Below are positions 55,636-63,865 of a stretch of 64,000 nucleotides of DNA, piece after piece (within the stretch, counting starts at the first letter, position 1; every line of letters begins with the position of its first letter). The DNA is from Rubrivivax sp. (GTDB lineage Bacteria; Pseudomonadota; Gammaproteobacteria; Burkholderiales; Burkholderiaceae), in the NCBI GenBank assembly GCA_016790225.1, contig JAEUOZ010000022.1, positions 1-64,000 on the forward strand, in the 5' to 3' direction. The position numbers were made by a program, and so were the translations under genes. A model generated the notes under the pieces. It ran no database searches. It saw only the letters and a list, made by a program, of their open reading frames with translations, and was not told the DNA's origin.

Positions 55636-56499
55636 TCAGCGTGATGCGAACGTCCTTCGCATCCCGATCACGAAGGCGATCGCGCCCAGGTTCATCAGCA
55701 GCGCATAGACCACACTGGGCACGCTCATCAGGGGCTCGCGCAGCAGTTCCAGCGTCACGTAGATGCCCAGTGCCGAGTTCTGCAGGCCGCACTCGGTGGT
55801 GACGGCGATGGCTTCGCGCCGTTCCAGACCGCAGGCCTGAGACAGCGTCCAGCCCAGCGCCAGCACCGCCACATTCAGCAGGGCGCAGGCGACGCCCACG
55901 CTGCCCAGGTGAGTCCAGATGGCTTCACGCTGGTTCCAGAAGGTGGCGAGCACGATGATCACGAAGAGCCCGGTGGCCAGGCGCGCGCCAGCGGGCTGGA
56001 TGCGCTCGGCCCAGGCCGGTTTCCAGGCCCGCAAGGCCATGCCCAGCAGCACGGGTACCGTGGTCAGCAGAAAGATGCGCCGCACGGTGCTGCCCAGCGG
56101 CAGTTCGGTCTGCAGGCTGCTGTCGGAGAACCAGCGCAGGGCGAGATCCAGCACCAGGGGCAGGCTGAGCATCGCGATCACGCTGCTCACGGCGGTCAGC
56201 ACAATGGACAAGGCCACATCGCCCCGCGCGAGATGGGTGAGCAAGCCGGAGCTCACGCCGCCGGGGCAGGCGGCCAGCACCATCAGGCCCACGGCGAGTG
56301 CCGCGGGCAGGCCGCTGCCTGCAGCCACGGCAAAACCCAGCAGAGGCACCAGGACGACCTGACCCAGCAGGCCGATGGCCAGGCTGCGCGGCCGGCGCAG
56401 CACGGACCGGAAGTCGGACCAGCGCAGGGTGAGGCCCAGGTACAGCATGATGACGGCCAGGGCCAGCGGCAGGCCGACTGTGATCACCGGGCTGGGCAT
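55636..56499 (-). CDS. Bile acid:sodium symporter (BASS) family transporter
   Basis: A 287-residue inner-membrane protein with about nine to ten helices. ACPGGVSSGLLTHLARGDVALS and TTECGLQNSALGIYV are the two crossover motifs of BASS/ASBT transporters, which bind sodium ions. The ATG at 56499 (MPSPVITVGL) gives a family-like N-terminus; a long upstream extension is open but shadows the next gene. It lies 5 bp after the menA-like stop, in one operon. The substrate (organic anion, possibly pantoate or a keto acid) is unknown. Confidence 0.85.
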   Translation of the reverse strand: MPSPVITVGLPLALAVIMLYLGLTLRWSDFRSVLRRPRSLAIGLLGQVVLVPLLGFAVAAGSGLPAALAVGLMVLAACPGGVSSGLLTHLARGDVALSIVLTAVSSVIAMLSLPLVLDLALRWFSDSSLQTELPLGSTVRRIFLLTTVPVLLGMALRAWKPAWAERIQPAGARLATGLFVIIVLATFWNQREAIWTHLGSVGVACALLNVAVLALGWTLSQACGLERREAIAVTTECGLQNSALGIYVTLELLREPLMSVPSVVYALLMNLGAIAFVIGMRRTFASR

Positions 56500-56504
56500 C
56501 GGAT

Positions 56505-57404
56505 TCACAGAAGGGCTCCGATCGCCATCAGCAGGCCCAGCCCTGCGCTGAACTGGGCGGTCAAGGCCAGGTGCTGGTTGAGCCAGGGCCCGGGCGGCCT
56601 TGCCTGCAGCCTGCGGATCAGCACGAACGCCAGCGGCATGACGGCCATGGCGATCCACAGGCCGGGCCTGGACTGTGCGGCCAGAGCTGCCAGCGCCAGA
56701 AAGGGCAGCAGCAGCAGGGCCGCATACGCTGTTCTGGCGCCGGGCTGGCCCAGCCGCCAGGCCAGAGTGCGGCGGCCGCTGCGGACGTCATTGTCCAGAT
56801 CGCGGTAGTTGTTGACCAGCAGCACCGCAGCCGCCGGCAAGCCCACGGCCAGGCCAGCCAGCACGGTGTCGAACGAGCCTGTCAGGCCTTGCAGCCAGTG
56901 GCTGCCGCTGACCGCCACGATGCCGAAGAAGAGGATGACCAGCACTTCCCCCCAGGCGCCGCGCGAGACCGGCCAAGGCCCGCCTGAATAGCTCCAGGCG
57001 GCCAGCATGGAGGCCAGTCCGGCCAGCAGGATCGGCCACCCGCCGCGCAGGACCAGGGCCAGGCCCAGAAGCATGGCCAGCGCCAGGCAGGCAAGGCTTG
57101 CACGGGTCAAGGTCTTCGCGCTCGCCCAGCCTGCGGCAGTGACCCGGATGGGCCCGATCCGCCCGGCCATATCCGTGCCCCGGATGAAATCGGCGGCATC
57201 GTTGTGGAGATTGGTGGCGATCTGGATCAACAAGGAGCAAGCCAGAGCCAGCAGCAGCGAAGGGACGTGCAGGGCATGACCATCCCCGATCGCGAGAGCC
57301 GAGCCGAGCAGCACCGGCGTGACCGCCAGCGGCAGCGTGCGCGGCCGGATGGCAACCCATGCGATGTGCAGGGCAGAGGGCGGTGGAGAAGATTCAGGCG
57401 ACAA
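56505..57404 (-). CDS. menA: 1,4-dihydroxy-2-naphthoate polyprenyltransferase-like (MenA/UbiA family)
   Basis: A 299-residue membrane prenyltransferase with about eight to nine helices. The first Asp-rich motif is NLHNDAADFIRGTD near residue 65 and the second is NNYRDLDNDVRSGRRTLAWRLG near residue 205. Those, with the IRPRTLPLAVTPVLLGSALA opening, match MenA, which attaches the isoprenoid tail in menaquinone synthesis. No other men genes are in the window, so the quinone assignment is by motif only. Menaquinone fits an anaerobic regulon, in line with the FNR box in the shared upstream gap, though that box is far closer to uspA. Confidence 0.8.
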   Translation of the reverse strand: MSPESSPPPSALHIAWVAIRPRTLPLAVTPVLLGSALAIGDGHALHVPSLLLALACSLLIQIATNLHNDAADFIRGTDMAGRIGPIRVTAAGWASAKTLTRASLACLALAMLLGLALVLRGGWPILLAGLASMLAAWSYSGGPWPVSRGAWGEVLVILFFGIVAVSGSHWLQGLTGSFDTVLAGLAVGLPAAAVLLVNNYRDLDNDVRSGRRTLAWRLGQPGARTAYAALLLLPFLALAALAAQSRPGLWIAMAVMPLAFVLIRRLQARPPGPWLNQHLALTAQFSAGLGLLMAIGALL

Positions 57405-57628
57405 CGAGGGGCGGTCCAGGATCCCGTGACATCCGCGTCACCCCAGTCCGGCGCGCAGCTTAGCCGAAGCGCACCGCTCCCGGCTCCCGGCCGGCCTTGC
57501 GCCCGGCGCAAGCCGCGGCACGCGCCCGGTGAGCAAGGTCTTGCAAGGCTCCGCGGACGCCCCTGCTTGCGATGCCTTGGACGCCCTTGATCTGCGGCGA
57601 AATGCAAGGCATTCGCAACTGGATCCGG

Positions 57629-57670
57629 TTGATGAGAGTCAACGGCAGGGTCATCACCGCCGCCTAGAGT
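57629..57670 (+). promoter_or_regulatory. FNR box with correctly spaced -10 for the UspA gene
   Basis: TTGATGAGAGTCAA (57629-57642) matches the FNR consensus except for one base. The centre is 57635.5; a class II promoter with the site at -41.5 would start at 57677 and put a -10 hexamer at 57665-57670, where TAGAGT is found (4 of 6 matches). The UspA ATG is at 57700. The 295-bp gap to menA holds nothing else recognisable. Confidence 0.75.
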
Positions 57671-57699
57671 GTGGCTATCGACGATCACAAGGATCCCTC

Positions 57700-58143
57700 A
57701 TGTACAAGCGTCTTCTCGTCCCCGTGGATGGCAGTGAGATCTCCCTGCGCGCCATGAACGAGAGTCTGGAACTGGCGGCAGCGCTGGGCGCCACAGTCAT
57801 CGGCTTCGTGGTGGAGGCGATGCCGCCGATGCCCAGTTCCGGTGCCGCCCTGGCTAACTACGAGCGTGAAGTGACGGAGCACGAGTTGCGCACCGATGGG
57901 CACGCCTATCGCGTGCTGTCGAAGTTTGCGGAGCTCGCGAGCGAGAAGAAGGTCTCGTTCGAATCGCAGCACGACCGCGATGACGACATTGCCGGCGCCA
58001 TTGCCAAGGCAGCGCAGAGCAAGGATGCGGATCTGATCATCATGGTGACGCATGGCCGCGGCACGTTTGGCGAACTGCTGTTCGGCTCGCAGACCAAGAA
58101 CGTGATGTCCCGTACGAAGACACCGCTGCTCGTACTTCACTGA
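57700..58143 (+). CDS. Universal stress protein (UspA family)
   Basis: A 147-residue single-domain USP. It opens with KRLLVPVDGSEISLRAM (the nucleotide-pocket Asp) and ends with the Usp loop LIIMVTHGRGTFGELLFGSQ followed by LLVLH. In the G2xG9xG(S/T) ATP motif the first Gly is replaced by Val (VTHG), so ATP binding may be changed. Its promoter shows an FNR box and a fitting -10, implying induction under low oxygen. A 26-aa peptide gene follows 48 bp downstream. Confidence 0.9.
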   Translation: MYKRLLVPVDGSEISLRAMNESLELAAALGATVIGFVVEAMPPMPSSGAALANYEREVTEHELRTDGHAYRVLSKFAELASEKKVSFESQHDRDDDIAGAIAKAAQSKDADLIIMVTHGRGTFGELLFGSQTKNVMSRTKTPLLVLH

Positions 58144-58191
58144 TCGTGGCCGGCGCAGCCGCGCCGATCAGTTACCCAACAGGAGGAGACC

Positions 58192-58272
58192 ATGAACTTG
58201 ATGACCCGCATCGTGCTCCAGGTGATGCTGCTGGGCGGCGTGATCGTGAGCTTCGCGGCGAGCTGGGTCTGA
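58192..58272 (+). CDS. 26-residue hydrophobic peptide
   Basis: A 26-codon frame with a very strong Shine-Dalgarno sequence (AGGAGGAGAC directly before CATG). The peptide begins MNLMTRIVLQVMLLGG, continues VIVSFAASWV and would form one transmembrane helix. It lies 48 bp after the UspA stop and before an intrinsic terminator at 58320, so it is probably the last gene of an FNR-driven transcript. I know no family for it. Confidence 0.6.
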   Translation: MNLMTRIVLQVMLLGGVIVSFAASWV

Positions 58273-58319
58273 GGCGCTGACGCCGGCGCGGCGCCTGCGC
58301 CCGGAGCGTTGTGTCCCTT

Positions 58320-58371
58320 GGCCTGCTCATGCCGCTTCACTGAAGGCGCGGCTTGAGCAGGCCATTTCTTT
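58320..58371. terminator. Intrinsic terminator after the 26-aa peptide gene
   Basis: GGCCTGCTCA (58320-58329) pairs perfectly with TGAGCAGGCC (58354-58363); the inner GCCGC and GCGGC also pair. ATTTCTTT follows. It closes the UspA transcript. The next gene, matB, ends on the other strand at 58502, so the hairpin may serve both sides. Confidence 0.8.
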
Positions 58372-58501
58372 CGGCGCGCCTCTTTCGGCACGCCTTTTTT
58401 TCGGCCCGTTCCTTCCAGTGCAGCTCGTTCAGACCCTATCAACCAGGCCAGATCCACTGAGGTGGAATCCCTCAGACCAAAGTCCTGAGCTCGCCTGACA
58501 C

Positions 58502-60061
58502 TCAAGCCGCTGCGAACAGCGAGTGGTGTGCCTCGCGCAGCAGGTTCTTCTGCACCTTGCCCATCGCATTGCGCGGCAGCTCAACCACCACAAAGATGCG
58601 CTTGGGCACCTTGAAGTTGGCGATCTTCGCCTTCAGCTCCGCCGTGATGGCCGCTCCGTCCGGCGAAGCCGATCCCGGCTCACGCGGCACGACCACGGCC
58701 ACGACGGCTTCGCCGAAGTCCGGGTGAGGCACGCCGATCACGGCACTCTCGGCCACGCCGGGCATCTCGTTGATGAAGCCTTCGATCTCGGCCGGATAGA
58801 CGTTGTAGCCGCCCGTGATGATGAGGTCCTTGCTGCGGCCGACGATGGTCAGCCGCCCGGATTCATCCATCCGCCCCACGTCACCGGTCTTGAAGAAGAG
58901 ATCGGTGGTGAACTCCTCGGCGGTCTTTTCGGGCATTCGCCAATAACCCTTGAAGACATTGGGCCCCTTCACCTCGACGCCGCCGATCTCGCCGGCGCGC
59001 ACGGGATGGCCCTTGTCGTCGTGGATGCGCACGCTGACGCCTGGCAGCGCAAAGCCGACCGTGCCGCCCACGCGCTCGCCGTCCCGCGCGTGGTAGGGGT
59101 TGGACGTGATCATCGTGGTTTCGCTCATGCCATAACGTTCGAGGATGACGTGCCCGGTGCGCGCCGTCCAGGCCTCGTGCGTCTCCTTCAGCAGGGGCGC
59201 GGAACCGCTGATGAACAGCCGCATGCTCGGGCAGCTTTCGGGTGTCAGGGTGGGCTCTGCCAGCATGCGCGTGTAGAGCGTGGGCACGCCCATGAAGACG
59301 CTGGCCTCGCGCAGGCGCGCGATCGTCGCCTTCGGGTCGAAGCGGCTGAACCAGATCATGCGGCTGCCGTTGAGCAGGGCGCCGTGGCTGGCCACGAAGA
59401 GACCGTGCACATGAAAGATGGGCAGCGCGTGGATAAGGACATCGCCGCCCTGGGCCGGGCTTCGCCAGCCCCAGTAGTCCTTCAGCGTCAGCGCATTGCT
59501 CAGCAGGTTGCCGTGCGTGAGCATGGCGCCCTTGCTGCGCCCCGTGGTGCCGCTGGTATAGAGGATGGCCGCCAGGTCGTCGGGCTCGCGCTGCGCAGGA
59601 CGGTGATCGTCGGGTTGGGCGGCCGCACGCTCCAGCAGACTGCCGTTGATGTCTTCGCCCAGCGTGAAGACGTGGCGCGTGCCGGCCTTGAAGGCGATCT
59701 TGCTGAACCAGCCGAAGTGCTGCGGTGAACAGACCACCACCGCCGGCTCGGCATTGCCGATGAAGTAGCTGATCTCAGCCGACTGGTAGGCGTTGTTCAG
59801 CGGCAGGTAGACATGGCCCGCGCGCAGCACGGCCAGGTAGAGCATCAGCGCTTCGACGCTCTTTTCGGTCTGCACCGCCACGCGGGACTGCGCCGGCAGG
59901 TCCAGCGAATCCAGCAGGTTGGCCATGCGCGCGGACGCGCGATCCAGGTCTCGCCAGGTGTAGAAGCGCGGCGCACCCGGGCCGTCGGCCGTCTCGATGG
60001 CCGTGCTGTCCAGATCGGCGGGAAAGGCGCGCCGCAGCGCGCTGAACAGGTTGTCGTTCAA
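58502..60061 (-). CDS. matB: Malonyl-CoA synthetase
   Basis: A 519-residue ANL-family acyl-CoA synthetase that activates malonate with ATP and CoA. Motifs are the P-loop LYTSGTTGRSKGAML, ERYGMSETTM, FFKTGDVGRMD, GRSKDLIITGGYNVYPAEIE, and the C-terminal catalytic Lys in LPRNAMGKVQKNLLRE. The opening NLFSALRRAFP and the ERYGMSET stretch are typical of MatB. Malonate specificity is supported by the malonyl-CoA decarboxylase gene two places upstream in the same operon. The gap to the binding-protein gene is 23 bp. Confidence 0.9.
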   Translation of the reverse strand: MNDNLFSALRRAFPADLDSTAIETADGPGAPRFYTWRDLDRASARMANLLDSLDLPAQSRVAVQTEKSVEALMLYLAVLRAGHVYLPLNNAYQSAEISYFIGNAEPAVVVCSPQHFGWFSKIAFKAGTRHVFTLGEDINGSLLERAAAQPDDHRPAQREPDDLAAILYTSGTTGRSKGAMLTHGNLLSNALTLKDYWGWRSPAQGGDVLIHALPIFHVHGLFVASHGALLNGSRMIWFSRFDPKATIARLREASVFMGVPTLYTRMLAEPTLTPESCPSMRLFISGSAPLLKETHEAWTARTGHVILERYGMSETTMITSNPYHARDGERVGGTVGFALPGVSVRIHDDKGHPVRAGEIGGVEVKGPNVFKGYWRMPEKTAEEFTTDLFFKTGDVGRMDESGRLTIVGRSKDLIITGGYNVYPAEIEGFINEMPGVAESAVIGVPHPDFGEAVVAVVVPREPGSASPDGAAITAELKAKIANFKVPKRIFVVVELPRNAMGKVQKNLLREAHHSLFAAA

Positions 60062-60084
60062 GAGGTCCTCTCGCGGGGCACGGT

Positions 60085-61080
60085 TCAGTCCAGCTTGGCT
60101 CCCGAGCCCTTGACCACCTCGGCCCAGCGCTTGACTTCGCTGCTGACGAAGCTGCCGAAAGCATCACCCCAAAGGTTGGGCATCTCGGTGCCCAGCCCGG
60201 TCCAGGTGGCCTTGAGGTCGTCCTGGCTCAGGGCCCTGCGCATGGCATCCTGCATCGCGCTGATCACTTCCCGTGGGGTTCCCTTGGGCGCCCAGATGCC
60301 GTACCAGGTGGCCACCTGGTAGGTCGGCACGCCGGTCTCGCGCGCGGTGGGGATCTCCGGGAAGCCCGGGGCACGCTGGTCGCCCGCCACGGCGATGGCG
60401 CGGATGCGGCCACCCTTGATGTGGCTGGCGCTGGAGCCCAGGCCATCGAACATCATGTCGACCTGACCGGCGATCAGATCCTGCAGCGCCGGGCCTGCGC
60501 CCCGGTACGGGATGTGCGTGATGAAGGTTCGCGTCTGCATCTTGAACAGCTCGCCCGCCAGATGGTGCGATGTGCCGTTGCCGGCAGATCCGTAGTTGAG
60601 CCGCCCGGGATTCTTGCGGATGTGTTCCAGCAGCTGCGGCAAGGTCGTGGCCTGCACCTTCTGCGGATTGACGACGATGACCTGCGGCACGCTGGAGACC
60701 AGGCCCACGGGAATGAAATCGGTCTCGATGTTGTAGTCGAGCCTGGGGTACATCGAAGGCGCGATCGCGTGATGCACCGCGCCCATGAAGAAGGTATAGC
60801 CATCCGGCGCCGCCTTGGCCGCGAGACCGGCACCCAGCGTGCCGCCGGCACCGCCCTTGTTGTCGATGACAAACTGCCGACCCGCGTTGCGCGTCATCGC
60901 CGCGAAGAGCGGCCGCGCGAAGGCATCGGTGCCGCCACCGGGCGGGAAGGGCACGATGATCGTGACCGGCTTGCTGGGCCAGTTCGAGCCCTGGGCCTGC
61001 GCGAGGCCGCAGCAGGCTGCACTCAAGGCCATGGCGGCCAGGACCGCGCGGCGCGGCAGAAACTTGCTTGTGCTTGTCAT
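60085..61080 (-). CDS. Tripartite tricarboxylate transporter (TctC/Bug) solute-binding protein
   Basis: A 331-residue periplasmic protein with a Sec signal (AVLAAMALSAACCGLAQAQ). The mature protein starts with WPSKPVTIIVPFPPGGGTDAFAR, the Bug signature, followed by NKGGAGGTLGAGLAAKA and NYGSAGNGTSHHLAGELFK. Bug proteins bind carboxylates with high affinity, and its place between matA and matB suggests malonate. The membrane partners TctA and TctB are not in the window, so it may use distant subunits or act as a signalling receptor. Confidence 0.88.
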   Translation of the reverse strand: MTSTSKFLPRRAVLAAMALSAACCGLAQAQGSNWPSKPVTIIVPFPPGGGTDAFARPLFAAMTRNAGRQFVIDNKGGAGGTLGAGLAAKAAPDGYTFFMGAVHHAIAPSMYPRLDYNIETDFIPVGLVSSVPQVIVVNPQKVQATTLPQLLEHIRKNPGRLNYGSAGNGTSHHLAGELFKMQTRTFITHIPYRGAGPALQDLIAGQVDMMFDGLGSSASHIKGGRIRAIAVAGDQRAPGFPEIPTARETGVPTYQVATWYGIWAPKGTPREVISAMQDAMRRALSQDDLKATWTGLGTEMPNLWGDAFGSFVSSEVKRWAEVVKGSGAKLD

Positions 61081-61109
61081 GGTTTTGTCTCCTGTGAGTT
61101 CCGATGTTT

Positions 61110-62417
61110 CTACATCAGTGTGTGCACGGCGCGGGAGCGGGCAACCTCGCCTTGCTTGAACTTCTCGTGGCTGGCTTCGATCTTCTCCAGGTCATAGAGG
61201 TAGTTGACCATCAGGCCGAAGGCCTGCTTCAGCCCCTTGGGTGACAGGTTGCCTTTCCAGTTCAGCCGCTCCAGGCGCGCGCCGTTGTCCAGGTGGAAGC
61301 GCGCCACCGGATCGCCGCCGGGTGTGGGCGACACATGCAGCAGGTAGGCGGCAGCCAGTGACATCAGTGCGGACTGCATCTCATCGTCCAGCTTGTTCAG
61401 CGTGCTGGCATGCTGCAGCTCGGTGAGCTTGCCGCCGACGGCAGCCCGCAGCGCCGTGCGCGCTTCTTCCAGGTCGCCGAGCACGTTGCGGCGGATGCCC
61501 GCCAGTGCGGCGAGATCGGGCTCGGCCAGCAGCCAGGCCGAGAAGCCGGGAATGGGCGAGAGCGTGCAGAAGGTCTTCAGCCGCGGCAGTTCGCGCTGCA
61601 GCTGCTCGGCCACGCTCTTGATGAGAAAGTTGCCCAGCGAGACGCCTCGCAGCCCGGGTTCGCAGTTGCTGATGCTGTAGAAGGCCGCCACGCGGAAGCG
61701 ATCCGCCAGCAAGGGCGTGCTGGCCTTGTCGATCAGCGGGGCGATCGCGCCGGGCATGTCCGGCAGCAGCGCCACTTCGACGAAGATCAGCGGCTCGCCG
61801 GGCAGCTGCGGATGGAAGAAGGCAAAGCAGCGGCGGTCGGGCTGCAGGCGGCGGCGCAGATCGTCCCAGCCGTCGATCTCGTGCACGGCCTCGTGGTGGA
61901 TGATCTTCTCCAGCAGCTGGGCAGGTGAATTCCAGTCCACGCGCTGCATCTTCAGGAAGCCGGGGTTGAACCACGAACTCAGCAGATGCAGCATGTCCGA
62001 TTCCAGGGACATCAGCTCGGGCTGCCCGCGCAGGCGGGCCAGCAGTTCGCGCCGCAGGCGCAGGATGCAGGCGGTGCCGCCGGGCGTGCGGTTGAGCCGG
62101 CGCAGCAGCTCCTGGCGCGCCGGCTCGGCCGTCTGCACCAGCGCGATGAGCGATTGCGCATCACGTTGCGCGGCATAGGTCTGCGCGCAGCGCAGCACGG
62201 CCTCGGGATCGGGGCTGAGATCCCGGGCGAGGTAGTCGAAGAAGGCGTCGAGCTGCCAGCCATCCAGCTCGTCGATGTGCTCGGCCAGACTGCGCGCGAT
62301 CACCATGCTGTTGGTTTCGCCGCGCTCGGACAGCAGCCGCTTGCAGCCGGCCACCACCGAGCGCAGCAGGCGCTCGCCGCGCTGGCGCAGGGCCAGTTGC
62401 CGCAATTCGTCGATCAT
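61110..62417 (-). CDS. matA: Malonyl-CoA decarboxylase
   Basis: A 435-residue enzyme that decarboxylates malonyl-CoA to acetyl-CoA. The N-terminal helical domain (about 1-170) precedes the GNAT-like catalytic domain with FFHPQLPGEPLIFVEVALL, AFYSISNCEPGLRGVSLGNF (family Ser region) and ARFHLDNGARLERLNW (catalytic His). Its ATG overlaps the matR stop by 4 bp (ATGA). With MatB it forms a two-step path from malonate to acetyl-CoA. The 29-bp gap to the binding-protein gene shows a common transcript. Confidence 0.92.
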   Translation of the reverse strand: MIDELRQLALRQRGERLLRSVVAGCKRLLSERGETNSMVIARSLAEHIDELDGWQLDAFFDYLARDLSPDPEAVLRCAQTYAAQRDAQSLIALVQTAEPARQELLRRLNRTPGGTACILRLRRELLARLRGQPELMSLESDMLHLLSSWFNPGFLKMQRVDWNSPAQLLEKIIHHEAVHEIDGWDDLRRRLQPDRRCFAFFHPQLPGEPLIFVEVALLPDMPGAIAPLIDKASTPLLADRFRVAAFYSISNCEPGLRGVSLGNFLIKSVAEQLQRELPRLKTFCTLSPIPGFSAWLLAEPDLAALAGIRRNVLGDLEEARTALRAAVGGKLTELQHASTLNKLDDEMQSALMSLAAAYLLHVSPTPGGDPVARFHLDNGARLERLNWKGNLSPKGLKQAFGLMVNYLYDLEKIEASHEKFKQGEVARSRAVHTLM

Positions 62418-63127
62418 GTGCTGCTCCCGGTGAGGGGCGTGCCGTGGGGGCTCTGCTGGGCTCGCAGCTCGTTTTCGCGGAGCTGCCGGAAGGCCTGGTG
62501 CTGCGCCATCAGGTGGTCGTGCATGGCGTGCCGGGCGCGGGCGGCGTCGCGCTGCTGCAGTGCGTCGATCAGCACGCGGTGCTCGTTGATGGAGCGCTCG
62601 ATGCGGCCGCGCAGGTTGAGCTGGCGGCCGCGCATCAGGCGCATGAAGCGGCGCAGGTCTGCCGTGGCGCGGTCGAGCCAGCGGTTGTCCGCCAGCGCCT
62701 GCACACGCGTGTGGAAGACATGGTTGGCGCGGTAGTAGGCCTCGATGTCATGCGCTGCCGCATGCCGTTCCAGATCTTCATGCAGGTGCTGCAGTTCACG
62801 CAGCTCGGCCTCGCTGGCCTTCAGCGCGGCCTCGTGCGCGCAATGCCCTTCGAGCAGGGCCATGATCGGGAACAGCTGGTCGGCGTCGTGATCGCTGAGC
62901 TCGATGACGCGGCTGCCCCGCTGGGGCACCAGGACCACCAGGCCTTCGGCCGCCAGCACCTTCAAGGCTTCGCGCAGCGGCGTGCGGCTGATCTGCCAGG
63001 CCTGCGCGAGCGCCTTCTCGTCGACGAACTCGCCTGCCGGCAGTTCGCCATCGAAGATCATGGTCCGCAAGCGGGCGGCCACACCATCGTGCAGGGAAAC
63101 GCCGTGAAGCGGGATGGGCTCGACCAT
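62414..63127 (-). CDS. matR: GntR/FCD-family repressor of the malonate operon
   Basis: A 237-residue regulator. The N-terminal winged helix has EKALAQAWQISRTPLREALKVL (GntR recognition region) and LVVLVPQRGSRVIEL. The C-terminal FCD domain is helical with metal/ligand residues spaced as in FadR relatives (ALLEGHCAHEAA, FHTRVQALADNRWLD, INEHRVLIDAL). It is the first gene of the mat operon. The perfect 24-bp palindrome 9 bp upstream of its ATG is the likely operator, which would make it autoregulated and malonate-responsive. Confidence 0.88.
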   Translation of the reverse strand: MVEPIPLHGVSLHDGVAARLRTMIFDGELPAGEFVDEKALAQAWQISRTPLREALKVLAAEGLVVLVPQRGSRVIELSDHDADQLFPIMALLEGHCAHEAALKASEAELRELQHLHEDLERHAAAHDIEAYYRANHVFHTRVQALADNRWLDRATADLRRFMRLMRGRQLNLRGRIERSINEHRVLIDALQQRDAARARHAMHDHLMAQHQAFRQLRENELRAQQSPHGTPLTGSST

Positions 63128-63136
63128 CCCTTTACG

Positions 63137-63160
63137 GTAATTTCGTAATTACGAAATTAC
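63137..63160. promoter_or_regulatory. 24-bp perfect palindrome, probable MatR operator
   Basis: The half-site GTAATTTCGTAA is followed directly by its exact complement TTACGAAATTAC, centred between 63148 and 63149. It is a striking AT-rich island in GC-rich DNA, 9 bp upstream of the matR ATG, so a bound dimer would block the promoter or early transcript. The size and symmetry suit a GntR dimer. Confidence 0.85.
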
Positions 63161-63196
63161 ATCAGGGCTTGTGCGGATCGCAGCCCTTCGCTGCCG

Positions 63197-63244
63197 GGTC
63201 TGCGGCTTGTCGCAAGCGGCCGCAGACCTGACAGGGTCTTTTTT
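63197..63244 (+). terminator. Overlapping hairpins ending in a T6 run
   Basis: GGTCTGCGGC (63197-63206) pairs with GCCGCAGACC (63219-63228). AGACC (63224-63228) can pair instead with GGTCT (63235-63239), which runs straight into TTTTTT. The two stems exclude each other on the + strand, like an attenuator. On the - strand only the larger stem is available to end the OmpA-like gene, with no U-run. Confidence 0.55.
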
Positions 63245-63252
63245 CGCGCGGC

Positions 63253-63777
63253 TCAGGGCAGCTGGACGAGGCGGATCTCCACCCGGCGGGCCTCGGCCGG
63301 CGGGCCTTCTGCCGAGGTCTGCTCGGGCTTGCGCAGGGCGATGCGCTCGGCAGGAACGCCGCGGGCCTTCAGTGCCTCGCGCACGGCCTTGGCGCGGTTC
63401 TTGGCGAGTTCCGCATTCACGGCGGGGTCGCCGGAGGGATCGTGGAAGCCGGACAGCACCAGGCGCTTGTCGCGATCCGCGGTGATGGCGGTCAGCGCGT
63501 TGGCCAGCAGCGGCGCCACGTCGGCCGGCAGCTCGGCCTTGCCGGTATCGAAATAGACCTTGGCGATCACGTCGCCGGACAGGGGAATGTCCAGCACCTC
63601 ATCGGCAGCCGCCATCGCAGCGGGTGCGGCGACCACCGCGGCCGCGGCCGGCTTCGGCGCCGGGGCCTTCACCGAGCGCCAGGCCAGGCCGAACACCAGG
63701 CCGAACAGCAGCATCGCGACCACACCCAGGGCCACCCAGACGCCGATGCGCGCGCCTTCGTCATGATCATCCAACAT
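63253..63777 (-). CDS. OmpA-like peptidoglycan-associated protein
   Basis: A 174-residue protein. A single N-terminal membrane helix (IGVWVALGVVAMLLFGLVFGLA) leads to an Ala/Pro-rich linker (about 37-60) and a C-terminal OmpA domain (about 65-174). FDTGKAELP and the loop GFHDPSGDPAVNAELAKNRAKAVREAL (given in part) hold the Asp and Arg that bind diaminopimelate. It is probably anchored in the inner membrane and ties it to the cell wall. It is divergent from the partial gene at the window end. Confidence 0.85.
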   Translation of the reverse strand: MLDDHDEGARIGVWVALGVVAMLLFGLVFGLAWRSVKAPAPKPAAAAVVAAPAAMAAADEVLDIPLSGDVIAKVYFDTGKAELPADVAPLLANALTAITADRDKRLVLSGFHDPSGDPAVNAELAKNRAKAVREALKARGVPAERIALRKPEQTSAEGPPAEARRVEIRLVQLP

Positions 63778-63865
63778 GGTTCTGCTTTCCTCGTGTGGGG
63801 TCGTGTCGGCGAAAACGCGCCATTTTGCCAGGGCCTGAGCTTGCTACATTGCACGAGCCTGACCC

